Positions 47,601 through 59,875 of a DNA stretch of 64,000 nucleotides are shown here, one piece after another (position 1 is the stretch's first letter; every line of letters starts with the position of its first letter). The position numbers and the translations under genes were made by a program. Source of the DNA: Lycium barbarum (taxonomy: Eukaryota > Streptophyta > Magnoliopsida > Solanales > Solanaceae); NCBI RefSeq assembly GCF_019175385.1, contig NC_083339.1, positions 46,734,074-46,798,073 on the forward strand. The letters run 5' to 3'. The notes beneath the pieces were generated by a model that searched no databases, was not told where the DNA came from, and saw only the letters and a program-made list of their open reading frames with translations.

Positions 47601-47845
47601 TGGGTTACGGGTTCCGTCTGTATGTTAGCCTTATCGGCTTATCTGTAAATATCTGTGTGTTCAGGTATATGTATATATATGTATGTTACGCGCACGCCGT
47701 ATTTGTACCGGCCTATTTCTGTACTTCTGTTTTGAAAAGAAAAAAAAAATAAAAAAATTCTGTATGATTCGAACTCGGTCAGGTAGGTACGTCTGGGTAC
47801 CCAGTTAGGGTACCAGTCGCGGCCCACGGGGTTTGGGTCGTGACA
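44680..47845 (+). repeat. C 3' LTR
   Basis: TGTTACATCCGAC to GGTCGTGACA, 3166 bp, almost identical to the 5' LTR. Every open frame in it is a duplicate of one in the 5' LTR and none has a domain. Confidence 0.96.
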
Positions 47846-49489
47846 GTTTGAGGCAATTTCGGGTGAGTTGGAGTATTATTTTGGATGTTTAAAAAATTGT
47901 GTGAATTGTTTGAAATGCTCTTGAATGTTTTTGACATGAGTTCGGGCTAGTATTTGAGTGTATAGGCATTGATGTTGGCTTGAAGGTAAGCCATTAAAGT
48001 GAACGTAGTGAATATTGTTGTATTATGTAGAAAGAGTACTTGATGCTAGAGTGCGTTTTGAATTGGTTATTGATGTTGCTAGATTGGTTGTTGGTGTTAT
48101 TGTTGATTTGGCCGAGTTAAATTCTCGGGGTGTTGAATTTATAGGGGAAATGCTGTCGGAATTTCGGTAGACAAATATGAACCTAAATTGAATTGTTAAA
48201 AGTTCACAACTCACATTTGGCACTTATGACCAATTGTAGGTTTTTGGCGAAACGGAGTTTGATTTTGGACAAGCGTAAGGAGCGCGAAAGGTATGTAAGG
48301 CTACCCCATTCCTTCTTTTGGCATGTCCTAGGTATACTAGGTCGATATCGGAGCCCCGGGGGCAATTCTGTTCATGGAAATCCGAACTTGAAATCGAGTA
48401 CTATTCATTTCATTGAATTGAACCATAAAACTCACATTTTGTTGAAAAGTGATCAAACGTCCGAAACTTTTGTAAATGTAATCAAATCGCTTCGAAACTT
48501 CCTTGGATGATTCTATAGACCTTAATATCCGAGATTCATGTCCGCCACCTCGACTTGATCCGAGGTGGACCCACTATTCCCGAATCCTCCCCTATTGTTC
48601 TACTTGGCTTAAGTCCGTACAATAATTAAAGGAAACTCTTGGTTGTTGTCCCGATTACCAAACGATGGTTGTCTTACTATTCCATTGAGTTCTTAATCTA
48701 TATTATGATATGTACACGCGATCCTATAAATTATATTTGGTCTGATCCGTAAGATATCCGGGAGTAATTCACTTCTAAAGTGATAGCTAAAATGTTCCGA
48801 GTCTTCCTATGATTCTGAATTATATTGATAGAAGTATGCCTGACATGATCCACCTTACGACATGATTGAGTAACGAAATAAGTATAAAGAATTTGTGTCG
48901 GAAAGAATATTATGAGTCATAATGTCCCCAACTTTCGTGAAGCATGTTGTAAAGAGGATTTTGTAAGTATGATAACACGAATGATGGTTTCACCGAAGCT
49001 TGATATATTACGATACGTACACATGATTTCGAAAGTTTATTTGATTTCATCCATATGAAGTTGACACGATACCTAAAGACCTATTTGATATATTCCTTAG
49101 ATGTTAATAAAGAAAATAAGTGATATAATTAATACCTTGAGATGTACTGGTGTGTGCGTACGAATCTAAGTTGTACTTAATTTGCTCTATACGTCATCCG
49201 AAAGATAGCTGATACGACTAATACTTCGGTTTTGCAAATATTGACTTCCGAAACATTTATGGAGCGTTCCGTACTTCGAACGATCGTAACTTTCGTATGC
49301 TAGTTCCGATTGACCCGAAGCTTGTTTCTGGACCTCCAGATGCCGATAATGTGTTTGCATATAAGTATGTGTGTATCTCGGGTCTTGATTGTGTGCATAT
49401 GGTTTCGCTCTACTCTGTTCGTGCAAGCTTTGATTTGGATTTCACTGAGCCCGGGCCAGGATATGTTCTCGTGCGTACTTCTCTGCATT

Positions 49490-49770
49490 ATTCACCGCGT
49501 CCCTCTCACTTGCGGACTGGGGCACGTATATGTACATGATATGATTACGGGGAGGTGGCCAGGATGGCATATGATGACTCCATTCACCGCGTTCCGCAAA
49601 AGAGGGTCGGGGCACGTTATATGCATGCATGATACATGACATTGACATACTTGGAATATGATTCACCGCGTCCCTTACCAAGGGCCGGGGCACGATACAT
49701 GAACATTTGATATATGATGTTAATATATATGATTCCATTTACCGCGTCCCTCACAAAGGGCTGGGGCATG
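49490..49770 (+). repeat. Four-unit minisatellite in the B 5' LTR
   Basis: Units start TTCACCGCGTCCC and end GGGCCGGGGCACG; spacing is about 75-90 bp. C and D have two such units in the same place (near 40620 and 40730; 52563 and 52688). Confidence 0.85.
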
Positions 49771-50018
49771 TTATTTGACATATACATATAAGATTTACGA
49801 TCCTGTCATGCACACCCTGAGTCTGGTAGGTAAGCTTTTGGTACACAGGATGATTCACGTATTTATTGTATTTCTTCTGGCCTCCGTCATCGACATATAA
49901 ACATGTAGATGACTTGTGTGTGGAAGGTAAGCACTCTAGTGTTTTGGATAGCATACTTTCTTTGGTACCGTTGTTCTGGTTATGTTTCTATTTTCTGTAT
50001 TCCATGCTTTACATACTC

Positions 50019-50074
50019 AGTACATATTCCGTACTGACCCCCTTTCTTCGGGGGCTGCGCTTCATTCCACGCAG
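50019..50074 (+). other. Three-hairpin LTR module, B 5' LTR copy
   Basis: AGTAC 50019-50023 with GTACT 50031-50035; CCCCC 50038-50042 with GGGGG 50050-50054; CTGCG 50055-50059 with CGCAG 50070-50074. All stems pair perfectly. Confidence 0.8.
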
Positions 50075-50166
50075 GTACAGACGCTTACTGTGGTGGTCCG
50101 CCAGCCTAGGTACACAGTCTGCTTTTGGGAGTGCTCCTTTGTTCTGGAGCCCAACTTTTTGGTACA

Positions 50167-53100
50167 TGTTACACCCCGTAAGAGTCTGTGCTATTTTAAT
50201 TAAGACAAGAAAAAAATGAGTTAAGAAAGTTCAAGGAAAGTTAATCGAGTTAGTAAGAATATCGTTATATATGTATGGTTGCCTTAAGTATCCCGAGGTG
50301 ACATCGTAACCTAAAGGATTTGAAATCGCGTTATGAGCGTATATGAGGTAATGTGAGTGCCCTTTTAAAGTATTTGAGATTATTAGTAATGTTATAGAAG
50401 ATGGATAAAAGATATGAATATATTTTTGCGATTGGAGTTTCGTCGAAGCTTCGTAAGTTCTCCAGTTACGTTTAAGTTTATTGTGATTCTCCGGACCCTT
50501 CGAGATGTGTATGGATTGTTATGTATGTATATGACTATGTATATGCATGTATAAGAGGTTACACGAGGGTCGGAAGAGGATTAGAAGTTAAACGAATCTG
50601 AACGAAATGAATCCGAACAACTTCAGAAAAATCTCGGACCAGATTTTTAGACCATATTGTTGGAGGCATATCTCCTAGTATATGAGGAGTTTTAAGGTGT
50701 TTCAAAAGGCTAAAATTAAGTTCATCGAGTCTAGTTTCCAACGCAACAAACCTCTCGTCCAAATGATATTTGGATAAGGAAATATGGACGATGCAATTTG
50801 GGCTGGCAGGGCAGCAAGTTTGGACCCGACCCAAACACTAATGTTTCGGCCCATGAGGCCCATTAACGTTAATATATATGGCAAATTAACTTTAGGGCTG
50901 ATCATTTTCAGATAAGATCTTCCAAGAACATTAGAGAGAGAGAGAGAGAAAACTTCAAGGCTAAGGAAGCCATTTTGATCAAAATCCGAGCTCCGAATCC
51001 CGAAGCTCATGAAGAGAAAAACGTTGTACGTTGCGTTGCCTTCAATTTGAGATAAATATTGTTCTTGGGGGATCAAAATTTCGTGGTGGAGCTTCTGATA
51101 AGGTATTTATAAAATTCCTTTTATGTTATTAAAGTGTTTATTTACAGTTTTAACGAATTAGAACGGAGAAAACAGCATTATAAACTCGTTTGTTGTTTTG
51201 TTGAAATTTATGGGTGAGGGGCTGTTTTAATTGAAATTGATGGACTGATTTGAATTAATATTTTGGTTGTTTTAATCATGGATTATGTGAGGAGAGTGAA
51301 GGAACTTAATGGTTATTAAGTTGTTGTAGGAAAACATACAACTTTGTTATGGTTTATGTAAAAATGGAAATGAAAGTATCAAGAGGCAAATTATGATTAT
51401 TGTGGATGAATTTGGAAGATGGAAATGTATAATGAACTTGTATGTTGAAGGTTAGGAAAAATTGGAAAAGTAGTGGCTTAATGGAAAGTTTGAATGTTTG
51501 CATACCTTATGAATATTGTGTGAAAATGGTATGGATGCTTCCGACGTATGTTGTAATGATTTTGATGGATGATGAATATGAGAATAATAAGTTTGGGTTG
51601 GAAATGTAAGGTTGAAACGCAAAATGTTTCGTTATGTCGAAAGGATGGCTAGTGATGCCATATCGTATGTTTAATGCATATTGTTGTTATTGATGCTATT
51701 TCTGGGTTGTTGTGATGATGAATTGAGCCGAGCTAAGTCTCGGGGATGTCTTATATACAGAGGAAATGCTGCCGAAATTTCGGTAGGCAAGTCAGTGTTA
51801 AGTTGGAGTATTGAAAAGTTTGAAACTAACAAATGGTAAACTTGACCATTTCTAGATTTTGGATGAAATTGAAGTCGACGCCAAGCGAGCGTAAGGCGCT
51901 ATCGAGGTATGTGAAGCACTTCCCTTTGTTCCTAGGCATGTTCTGGATGTGATAGGCTCGGCCGCGAGCCTTAAGTACGACTCCGTTCCCCGGAATTCGA
52001 GACGGAAAACCGCTCCAATTCCTTCAATTCAACTGAAGCTATTTTCTTACAAATTTCCTTTAAAGTGAATTTTTGTACAAAACTTCCCTAAACGGAGTCG
52101 GAACACTTCCAAACGATTATGGATGACCTCATAAGGTCTATTAGCGATAATTTACATATGTTGCCTCGAGTTGGTACGAGGCGGGCCCGCAAGGCCCGAT
52201 ATCTTCTGTAATACTTTAAATACTTCCGTTTTGTCTGATTTTCTCAGAAAGCATCTGAACTATTATTTTGATCATGATACAACTATTTTTATGAAATTCT
52301 TACAAAATGATTTCTGAACATCTGAGAATCTGATTCTGATAATAATCTGTCGTGCCTTCCCAAATAGGATATAGGCGCGTACTATACATACTATCCGTAT
52401 ACTCTTATTCTGACTTGCCGGTTGGCACCCTTTAGTCTGATTGAGTCCGTATGTGAGTCTGTATGTATGTGGTTTCCCATGGATCTGTTCGTGGCTGTCT
52501 CAATGCATTCCTTCACTGCGTCCCGGCCCAGGTTCTGTTATCGTGCATATTTCTCTGCATTGTTCACCGCGTCCCTCGGCGTACGGGCCGGGATCTGTTA
52601 TATCTGTATGATTTTGATATATTGATCTGTGTATGGGGATGGCGGCCAGGATGGCATCTGATATGATCTGATCTGATTCTGTCTGTCCACCGCGTCCCGT
52701 ACTAAGAGGGCCGGGTTCTGTTACCACGCCCCCAGACAGGGCCGAAATTTGTATGTCTGTATGCATGTGCCATCAGTATTTATATAAGCACATGCCTCTG
52801 TATGATTCTGTATGATTCTGTATGGTTCAGTATGACTCTGCACTACTCTGCATGCATAATTCTGTCTGTCCATCTGAGTTACGACTATGTCTGTATGTCC
52901 ATATGGCTTCTGATTCTGTATGTCCGTATGGATTCTGATTCTGTATGTCCGTATGGATTCTGATTCTGCTCGTCTGTCCGGATTATGATTCCGTCGGTTC
53001 GTCCGAACCATGATTCTGTTTATCTGTGTGGACCACGATTCTGTATGTCGGTCTGGATCATTACTCTGTCTGTCCGTCTGATGTATGGTTTTGTCCGTTA

Positions 53101-53648
53101 TATTTCTGTGACTCCGGTTCAGACTATGATTGTATCTGTTATGTTTCTGCTTTACATACTCGGTATATTTTCGTACTGACCCCCATTCTTCGGGGGCTGC
53201 GTTACATGCCCGCAGGTACAGGCGCACTCGGTGACACGCCGCCAGTCTAGGGCACAGGTTCTGCTATCTTAAAGAGCTCCTTTTGCTTCGGAGCATGTAC
53301 TTTGGTATATATATCTTCTGTTTTCCGTATGTTCTGTATGTATGGAAGTTCTGGGTACGGCGGGGCCCTGTCCCGTCATATGATTCTGTATGTCTGTAGA
53401 GGCCTGTAGATAGATGTGTGGGTTACGGGTTTCATCTGTATGTTAGCCTTATCGGCTTATCTGTAAATGTCTGCATGTTCAGGTATATACATATATATGT
53501 TTGCGCGCGTGCCGTATCTGTATCGGCGTACTTCTGTAACATCTGTTTTAAAAAAACAAAATCTGTATGGTACGAAATTCGGTCAGGTAGGTATGTACGG
53601 GTACCCAGTTAGGGTACCAGTCGCGGCCCACGGGGTTGGGTCGTGACA
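50167..53648 (+). repeat. D 5' LTR
   Basis: TGTTACACCCCGTAAG to GGTCGTGACA. It contains a CCGAAATTTCGG palindrome near 51772, CTGTATGTCCGTATGG repeats at 52790-53120 and the hairpin module ending at 53215. No coding sequence. Confidence 0.96.
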
Positions 53649-53652
53649 GAAG

Positions 53653-53664
53653 TGGTATCAGAGC
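53653..53664 (+). other. D primer-binding site for initiator tRNA-Met
   Basis: Exact TGGTATCAGAGC, four bases after the LTR end. Confidence 0.95.
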
Positions 53665-54566
53665 GGTTAGTCCTCGGAAAGTCTACAGGCCGTGTCTAGT
53701 AGAGTCTTGTTTATCGATGTGTTGTGCACCACATCTATAAACAGGAAGCTACAGGGCATCTAGGATGTTACCCTTCTTTGAATCTTAGATCATGCGATAG
53801 AGCCAGCTGTAGGATATGAATTCCTTTCGACTAACTTTTAATTTCAGCCAAAGGACGGCATCAACAGAAGGCAATGGCTGATGATATTGGAGGCCGCACA
53901 GTACTCAGGTAAGCAATAATATGAAAGTTGTGTGTCGGAGAAGTTGTTTGAAGTGTGGTAGAAATATAAGGTTGAAGATTGAACAGAAAAGTGAACAGGA
54001 ATGAGCCTCCGATGTTGTTCGAGTTGGGCATGTGAGGTAAGCCTCGACATCTGTATAATTTTATCTGTAATTGTTAGCCCCGTGTGGCTACGAGACGACA
54101 TGATATGATGTATATATATGCGTATATGTGTTGGCCCTGTGAGGCATGGTTGGTATTTCTTGTGTACAGGTTTCGGATAGTAAGAAATATAGAGGAACCT
54201 CTGCCCAATTTTGTTTTTCCAGAGATATGGAAGTAAATATATATAAAGTAAGTACAAACAGGTTCCGCGATACTTGTCGGAATTTAGTTTTCTTCTGTCG
54301 GTGGTTGGAGAGCACCTTATGGTGATATTTTATCAGATTTCACCGACTATTTGGAGACGGAATTCGTGGGACGAAGACTTAAATCTGTGGCCTGTCTGTA
54401 ATTGTATGTATATGTGTATGAAAGTGAATATCGGAGATTCAGAAAGGCAATATGGTAATTGTGCAACTTAGCCGGGGGTGGGACCCGCTACAAAAATTAT
54501 CCAAAAATTTGCTAAGACCCCGATTTGCCCTAAAATTATGTGAGAAAGGTCCTGCAGGGCAATTGA
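53665..54566 (+). other. D interior, leader and region where gag is missing
   Basis: The leader matches C and B up to TTTCAG at about 53843-53848. In the others an ATG for gag follows; here about 580 bp of sequence without gag similarity follows. From about 54430 the sequence matches C again (from about 43390), starting with GATTCAGAAAGGCAATATGG and including GGGGGTGGGACCCGCTAC. Confidence 0.8.
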
Positions 54567-54667
54567 CGAAATTATATCAGCCCTAATGCGTCAAAATGCA
54601 TGAAAGTTTCGGGGTTAAGCGTGCTCAACCCAGAGCAATTCTGGGATGGGTGACCCCCCTGGTAAGT
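54567..54667 (+). ncRNA. 5S rRNA-derived module in D
   Basis: Aligns to the C and B copies with one extra C in the box C region (GTGACCCCCCTGG). GTTAAGCGTGCT is unchanged. Sense orientation, same relative place as in B and C even though gag is gone. Confidence 0.8.
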
Positions 54668-55104
54668 ATGATAGATATAAATGGAAATTTGAGGTAACCA
54701 AAAGAAAAATAGAATGTGTGGAGTAATTTAGTGCCCTTACAGGAGTTGCGCAGAACGAGGCAGACTAAATGGGCAAAAAGAAAAGGTGCAACACCGCTCA
54801 GGAAATTGAGCGGATTTGAATAACAGTCAGAAACGTTCGCCAGTAAGATACTAGTAAATATATCTGTATGTGTGTATGTGTGTGTATGATTTTCGTTTGG
54901 TGCCCATATGGATCAAGAGCCGAGTCCCGGCAACTAAGGTTGTGACAGATGAAGAATAGTAGGAAAGGTGAAAAATAAGAAGTATGAATAAGGGGAAATC
55001 TCCGAAAGAGTCGATAAGCGACACGCAAGACGATTTGTATGATAACTTGGCAAATAAGTTCACCAATAAGGAATTTTTTTTTATAAATCACTGGAGCCTT
55101 AATA

Positions 55105-55505
55105 GGAGTGATCTGACTCTAATTCGGATTCTATCTGTTATACTTCTGCACTTCCGATTCTGATAAGGCTCTGCCTATTACGCCTCTGTACGTCTGATCT
55201 TGATCACGCGTCTGTCTGATACATCTCCGTATGTCTGATTTTAATTACGACTCTGTCTGATACATTTCTGTCTGTTTGACTTTGATCACGACTCTGTATG
55301 ATACATTTCTGTACGTCCGATTCTGATTTCGAATCTGTCTGATACCTCTCTGTACGTCTGACTCCGATCTTAGATTTGTCTGACATACTTCCGTACCTCT
55401 GATTTTGACTATGAATCCGTCCGCCATAGTTTAATACGTCAGCCTCCGATTACAAATCCGTCCGATATGCTTCTACGCGTCCGGTCCTAGTTCTGAATCT
55501 GTTTG
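55105..55505 (+). repeat. About nine 41-bp tandem repeats in D interior
   Basis: Same unit and place as the array in C, with one or two more copies. Minus-strand open frames here (55204-55427) are the repeat translated. Confidence 0.85.
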
Positions 55506-55798
55506 GTATGGGGTGTCTGGTATGAAGTGGGATTACGATAATGTGGTAAGAAACTCAGAAGTGTACCAAGAAGTGACGATTACTTATAATGTCTGAAAAG
55601 CATTCGTCTGCTACGAGAATATAGTTTATGGTCCGATAATTATGTGGGGTATGAGAAAATATATTATGAAGGCGTTTGAATCAGTGATGTGAAGAATTAC
55701 CCCATCATGCTGGTAAAGAAGCCATGTCGGAAAGTCCACGAAGGACGATTATGAAAGGAACCCTCCCGAAATGGTATGACGCCCCCTGAGGTCAATTT

Positions 55799-55834
55799 AA
55801 CATTCGAGGACGAATGTTTTAAAGGGGGGGAGGA
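55799..55834 (+). other. D inverted repeat and polypurine tract
   Basis: AACATTCG-AGGA-CGAATGTT at 55799-55818, then TTAAAGGGGGGGAGGA directly before the 3' LTR. Confidence 0.9.
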
Positions 55835-58800
55835 TGTTACACCCCGTAAGAGTCTGTGCTATTTTAATTAAGACAAGAAAAAAATGAGTTAAGAAAGTTC
55901 AAGGAAAGTTAATCGAGTTAGTAAGAATATCGTTATATATGTATGGTTGCCTTAAGTATCCCGAGGTGACATCGTAACCTAAAGGATTTGAAATCGCGTT
56001 ATGAGCGTATATGAGGTAATGTGAGTGCCCTTTTAAAGTATTTGAGATTATTAGTAATGTTATAGAAGATGGATAAAAGATATGAATATATTTTTGCGAT
56101 TGGAGTTTCGTCGAAGCTTCGTAAGTTCTCCAGTTACGTTTAAGGTTATTGTGATTCTCCGGACCCTTCGAGATGTGTATGGATTGTTATGTATATATAT
56201 GACTATGTATATGCATGTATAAGAGGTTACACGAGGGTCGGAAGAGGATTAGAAGTTAAACGAATCTGAACGAAATGAATCCGAACAACTTCAGAAAAGT
56301 CTTGGACCAGATTTTTAGCCCATATTGTCGGAGGCATATCTCCTAGTATATGAGGAGTTTTAAGGTGTTTCAAAAGCCTAAAACTAAGTTCATCGAGTCT
56401 AGTTTCCAACGCAACAAACATCTCGTCCAAATGATATTTGGATAAGGAAATATGGACGATGCAATTTGGGCTGGCAGGGCAGCAAGTTTGGACCCGACCC
56501 AAACACTAATGTTTCGGCCCATGAGGCCCATTAACGTTAATATATATGGCAAATTCACTTTAGGGCTGATCATTTTCAGATAAGATCTTCCAAGAACATT
56601 AGAGAGAGAGAGAGAGAAAACTTCAAGGCTAAGGAAGCCATTTTGATCAAAATCCGAGCTCCGAATCCCGAAGCTCATGAAGAGAAAAACGTTGTATGTT
56701 GCGTTGCCTTCAATTTGAGATAAATATTGTTCTTGGGGGATCAAATTTTCGTGGTGGAGCTTCTGATAAGGTATTTATAAAATTCCTTTTATGTTATTAA
56801 AGTGTTTATTTAGAGTTTTAACGAATTAGAACGGAGAAAACAACATTATAAACTCGTTTGTTGTTTTGTTGAAATTTATGGGTGAGGGGCTGTTTTAATT
56901 GAAATTGATGGACTGATTTGAATTAATATTTTGGTTGTTTTAATCATGGATTATGTGAGGAGAGTGAAGGAACTTAATGGTTATTAAGTTGTTGTAGGAA
57001 AACATACAACTTTGTTATGGTTTATGTAAAAATGGAAATGAAAGTATCAAGAGGCAAATTATGATTATTGTGGATGAATTTGGAAGATGGAAATGTATAA
57101 TGAACTTGTATGTTGAAGGTTAGGAAAAATTGGAAAAGTAGTGGCTTAATGGAAAGTTTGAATGTTTGCATACCTTATGAATATTGTGTGAAAATGGAAT
57201 GGATGCGTCCGACGTATGTTGTAATGATTTTGATGGATGATGAATATGAGAATAATAAGTTTGGGTTGGAAATGTAAGGTTGAAACGCAAAATGTTTCGT
57301 TATGTCGAAAGGATGGCTAGTGAGGCCATATCGTATGTTTAATGCATATTGTTGTTATTGATGCTATTTCTGGGTTGTTGTGATGATGAATTGAGCCGAG
57401 CTAAGTCTCGGGGATGTCTTATATACAGAGGAAATGCTGCCGAAATTTCGGTAGCCAAGTCAGTGTTAAGTTGGATTATTGAAAAGTTTGAAACTAACAA
57501 ATGGTAAACTTGACCATTTCTAGATTTTGGACGAAATTGAAGTCGACGCCAAGCGAGCGTAAGGCGCTATCGAGGTATGTGAAGCATTTCCCTTTGTTCC
57601 TAGGCATGTTCTTGATGTGATAGGCTCGGCCGCGAGCCTTAAGTACGACTCCGTTCCCCGGAATTCGAGACGGAAAACCGCTCCAATTCCTTCAATTCAA
57701 CTGAAGCTATTTTCTTACAAATTGCCTTTAAAGTGAATTTTTGTATAAAACTTCCCTAAACGGAGTCGGAACACTTCCAAACGATTATGGATGACCTCAT
57801 AAGGTCTATTAGCGATAATTTACATATGTTGCCTCGAGTTGGTCCGAGGCGGGCCCGCAAGGCCCGATATCTTCTGTAATACTTTAAATACTTCTGTTTT
57901 GTCCGATTTTCTCAGAAAGCATCTGAACTATTATTTTGATCATGATACAACTATTTTTATGAAATTCTTACAAAATGATTTCTGAACATCTGAGAATCTG
58001 ATTCTGATAATAATCTGTCGTGCCTTCCCAAATAGGATATAGGCGCGTACTATGCATACTATCCGTATACTCTTAGTCTAACTTGCCGGTTGTCACCCTT
58101 TAGTCTGATTGAGTCCGTATGTGAGTCTGTATGTATGTGGTTTCCCATGGATCTGTTCGTGGCTGTCTCAATGCATTCCTTCACTGCGTCCCGGGCCAGG
58201 TTCTGTTATCGTGCATATTTCTCTGCATTGTTCACCGCGTCCCTCGGCGTACGGGCCGGGATCTGTTATATCTGTATGATTTTGATATTTTGATCTGTGT
58301 ATGGGGATGGCGGCCAGGATGGCATCTGATATGATCTGATCTGATTCTGTCTGTCCACCGCGTCCCGTACTAAGAGGGCCGGGTTCTGTTACCACGCCCC
58401 CAGACAGGGCCGAAATTTGTATGTCTGTATGCATGTGCCATCAGTATTTATATAAGCACATGCCTCTGTATGATTCTGTATGATTCTGTATGGTTCAGTA
58501 TGACTCTGCACTACTCTGCACGCATAATTCTGTCTGTCCGTCTGAGTTACGACTATGTCTGTATGTCCGTATGGCTTCTGATTCTATATGTCCGTATGGA
58601 TTCTGATTCTGTATATCCGTATGGATTCTGATTCTGCTAGTCTGTCCGGATTATGATTCCGTCGGTTCGTCCGAACCATGATTCTGTTTATCTGTGTGGA
58701 CCACGATTCTGTATGTCGGTCTGGATCATGACTCTGTCCGTCCGTCTGATGTATGGTTTTGTCCGTTATATTTCCGTGACTCCGGTTCGGACTATGATTG

Positions 58801-59316
58801 TATCTGTTATGTTTCTGCTTTACATACTCGGTACATTTTCGTACTGACCCCCGTTCTTCGGGGGCTGCGTTACATGCCCGCAGGTACAGGCGCACTCGGT
58901 GACACGCCGCCAGTCTAGGGCACATGTTCTGCTATCTTGAAGAGCTCCTTTTGCTTCGGAGCATGTGCTTTGGTATATATATCTTCTGTTTTTCGTATGT
59001 TCTGTATGTATGGAAGTTCTGGGTACGGCGGGGCCCTGTCCCGTCATATGATTCTGTATGTCTGTAGAGGCCTGTAGATAGATGTGTGGGTTACGGGTTT
59101 CGTCTGTATGTTAGCCTTATCGGCTTATCTGTAAATGTCTGCATGTTTAGGTATATACATATATATGTTTTCGCGCGTGCCTTATCTGTATCGGCGTACT
59201 TCTGTAACATCTGTTTTAAAAAAACAAAATCTGTATGGTACGAAATTCGGTCAGGTAGGTATGTACGGGTACCCAGTTAGGGTACCAGTCGCGGCCCACG
59301 GGGTTGGGTCGTGACA
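55835..59316 (+). repeat. D 3' LTR
   Basis: Same length (3482 bp) and ends as the 5' LTR. Hairpin module at 58830-58883. Confidence 0.96.
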
Positions 59317-59671
59317 GTACAGATCCGTCAGTTGTACATATTGTTGTGTTTATGATTCTTCTGGGGTACGGCGGGGCCCTGTCTCGCCATATGATTTTGT
59401 TGTCTGTATTAGGGGCCTGTAGACATGTATGTGGGTTACGGGTCATGTTTGCTCAGAAATGCTTACTTGGTTTATGTTTTATTCTCCCCTGCATTACGTT
59501 AACATAATCGGGTCACGTGTATGATATAAATAACGGGTTAAAGGATATGTTTATAATTTGTACGCACGAGGTTCGAGAAAAAAAATATATGTGTAAGAGT
59601 GATTCGGTTGGTAAGTATGTACGGGTGCCCATATCGGGCACTAGTCACGGCCACGGGGTTGGGTAGTGACA
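59317..59671 (+). repeat. B 5' LTR, third piece
   Basis: Resumes with GTACA and runs to GGGTAGTGACA, one base from the usual LTR end. Followed by the primer site of B. Confidence 0.92.
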
Positions 59672-59675
59672 GAAG

Positions 59676-59687
59676 TGGTATCAGAGC
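59676..59687 (+). other. B primer-binding site for initiator tRNA-Met
   Basis: Exact TGGTATCAGAGC, four bases after the LTR end. Confidence 0.95.
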
Positions 59688-59875
59688 GGTTTGTCCTCGG
59701 AATGTCTACAGGCCGTGTCTAGTAGAGTCTTGTTTATCGGTGTGTTGTGCACCACAACTATAAACAGGAGGCTACAGGACATTTAGAGTGTTACCTTTCT
59801 TTGGATCTTAGATCGTGCCATAGAGCTGTGCTATTAGAATGATTCTGTTCTGATCGGTTGTTGTGTTTTTCAGTG

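Larger units (their letters stand above)
38491..47845 (+). mobile_element. C: young non-autonomous gag-only LTR element in the B 5' LTR
   Basis: LTRs of 3174 and 3166 bp flank a 3015-bp interior with primer site, gag, 5S-like module, 41-bp tandem repeats, hairpin and polypurine tract. Exact GTTTG duplications lie at 38486-38490 and 47846-47850. The LTRs differ by about ten substitutions, a 12-bp indel near 39764 and a poly(A) length change by eye, so the insertion is recent. No polymerase genes are present. Confidence 0.96.
47846..50166 (+). repeat. B 5' LTR, second piece
   Basis: Resumes with GTTTG and the text that follows GTTTG in the 3' LTR (63333 onward), up to the D insertion after GTACA (50162-50166). 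It carries a four-unit minisatellite at 49490-49770 and the hairpin module at 50019-50074. Confidence 0.94.
50167..59316 (+). mobile_element. D: non-autonomous LTR element without gag, in the B 5' LTR
   Basis: Two 3482-bp LTRs flank a 2186-bp interior. Exact GTACA duplications lie at 50162-50166 and 59317-59321. The LTRs differ by more than 30 substitutions by eye but no net length change, so D is older than C. The interior keeps primer site, leader ending in TTTCAG, 5S-like module, 41-bp repeats, hairpin and polypurine tract, but no gag or pol. It fits the large retrotransposon derivative (LARD) class in lacking any coding capacity, though LARDs usually have long interiors, here most length is LTR. 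Confidence 0.95.

Noticed and set aside
50559..51076. Minus-strand open frames in the D LTR start (91 and 124 codons), repeated at 56227-56744
   Set aside because: They lie antisense in the LTR, lack domains and are present twice only because the LTR is.
50167..59316. Cassandra-type TRIM element, because of 5S similarity
   Set aside because: Cassandra elements are short and carry 5S in the LTRs; here the LTRs are about 3.5 kb and the 5S-like block is in the interior.
55835..59316. Segmental duplication rather than LTR for the two 3482-bp copies
   Set aside because: Exact 5-bp target duplication, TG...CA ends, primer site after the first copy and polypurine tract before the second identify an LTR pair.
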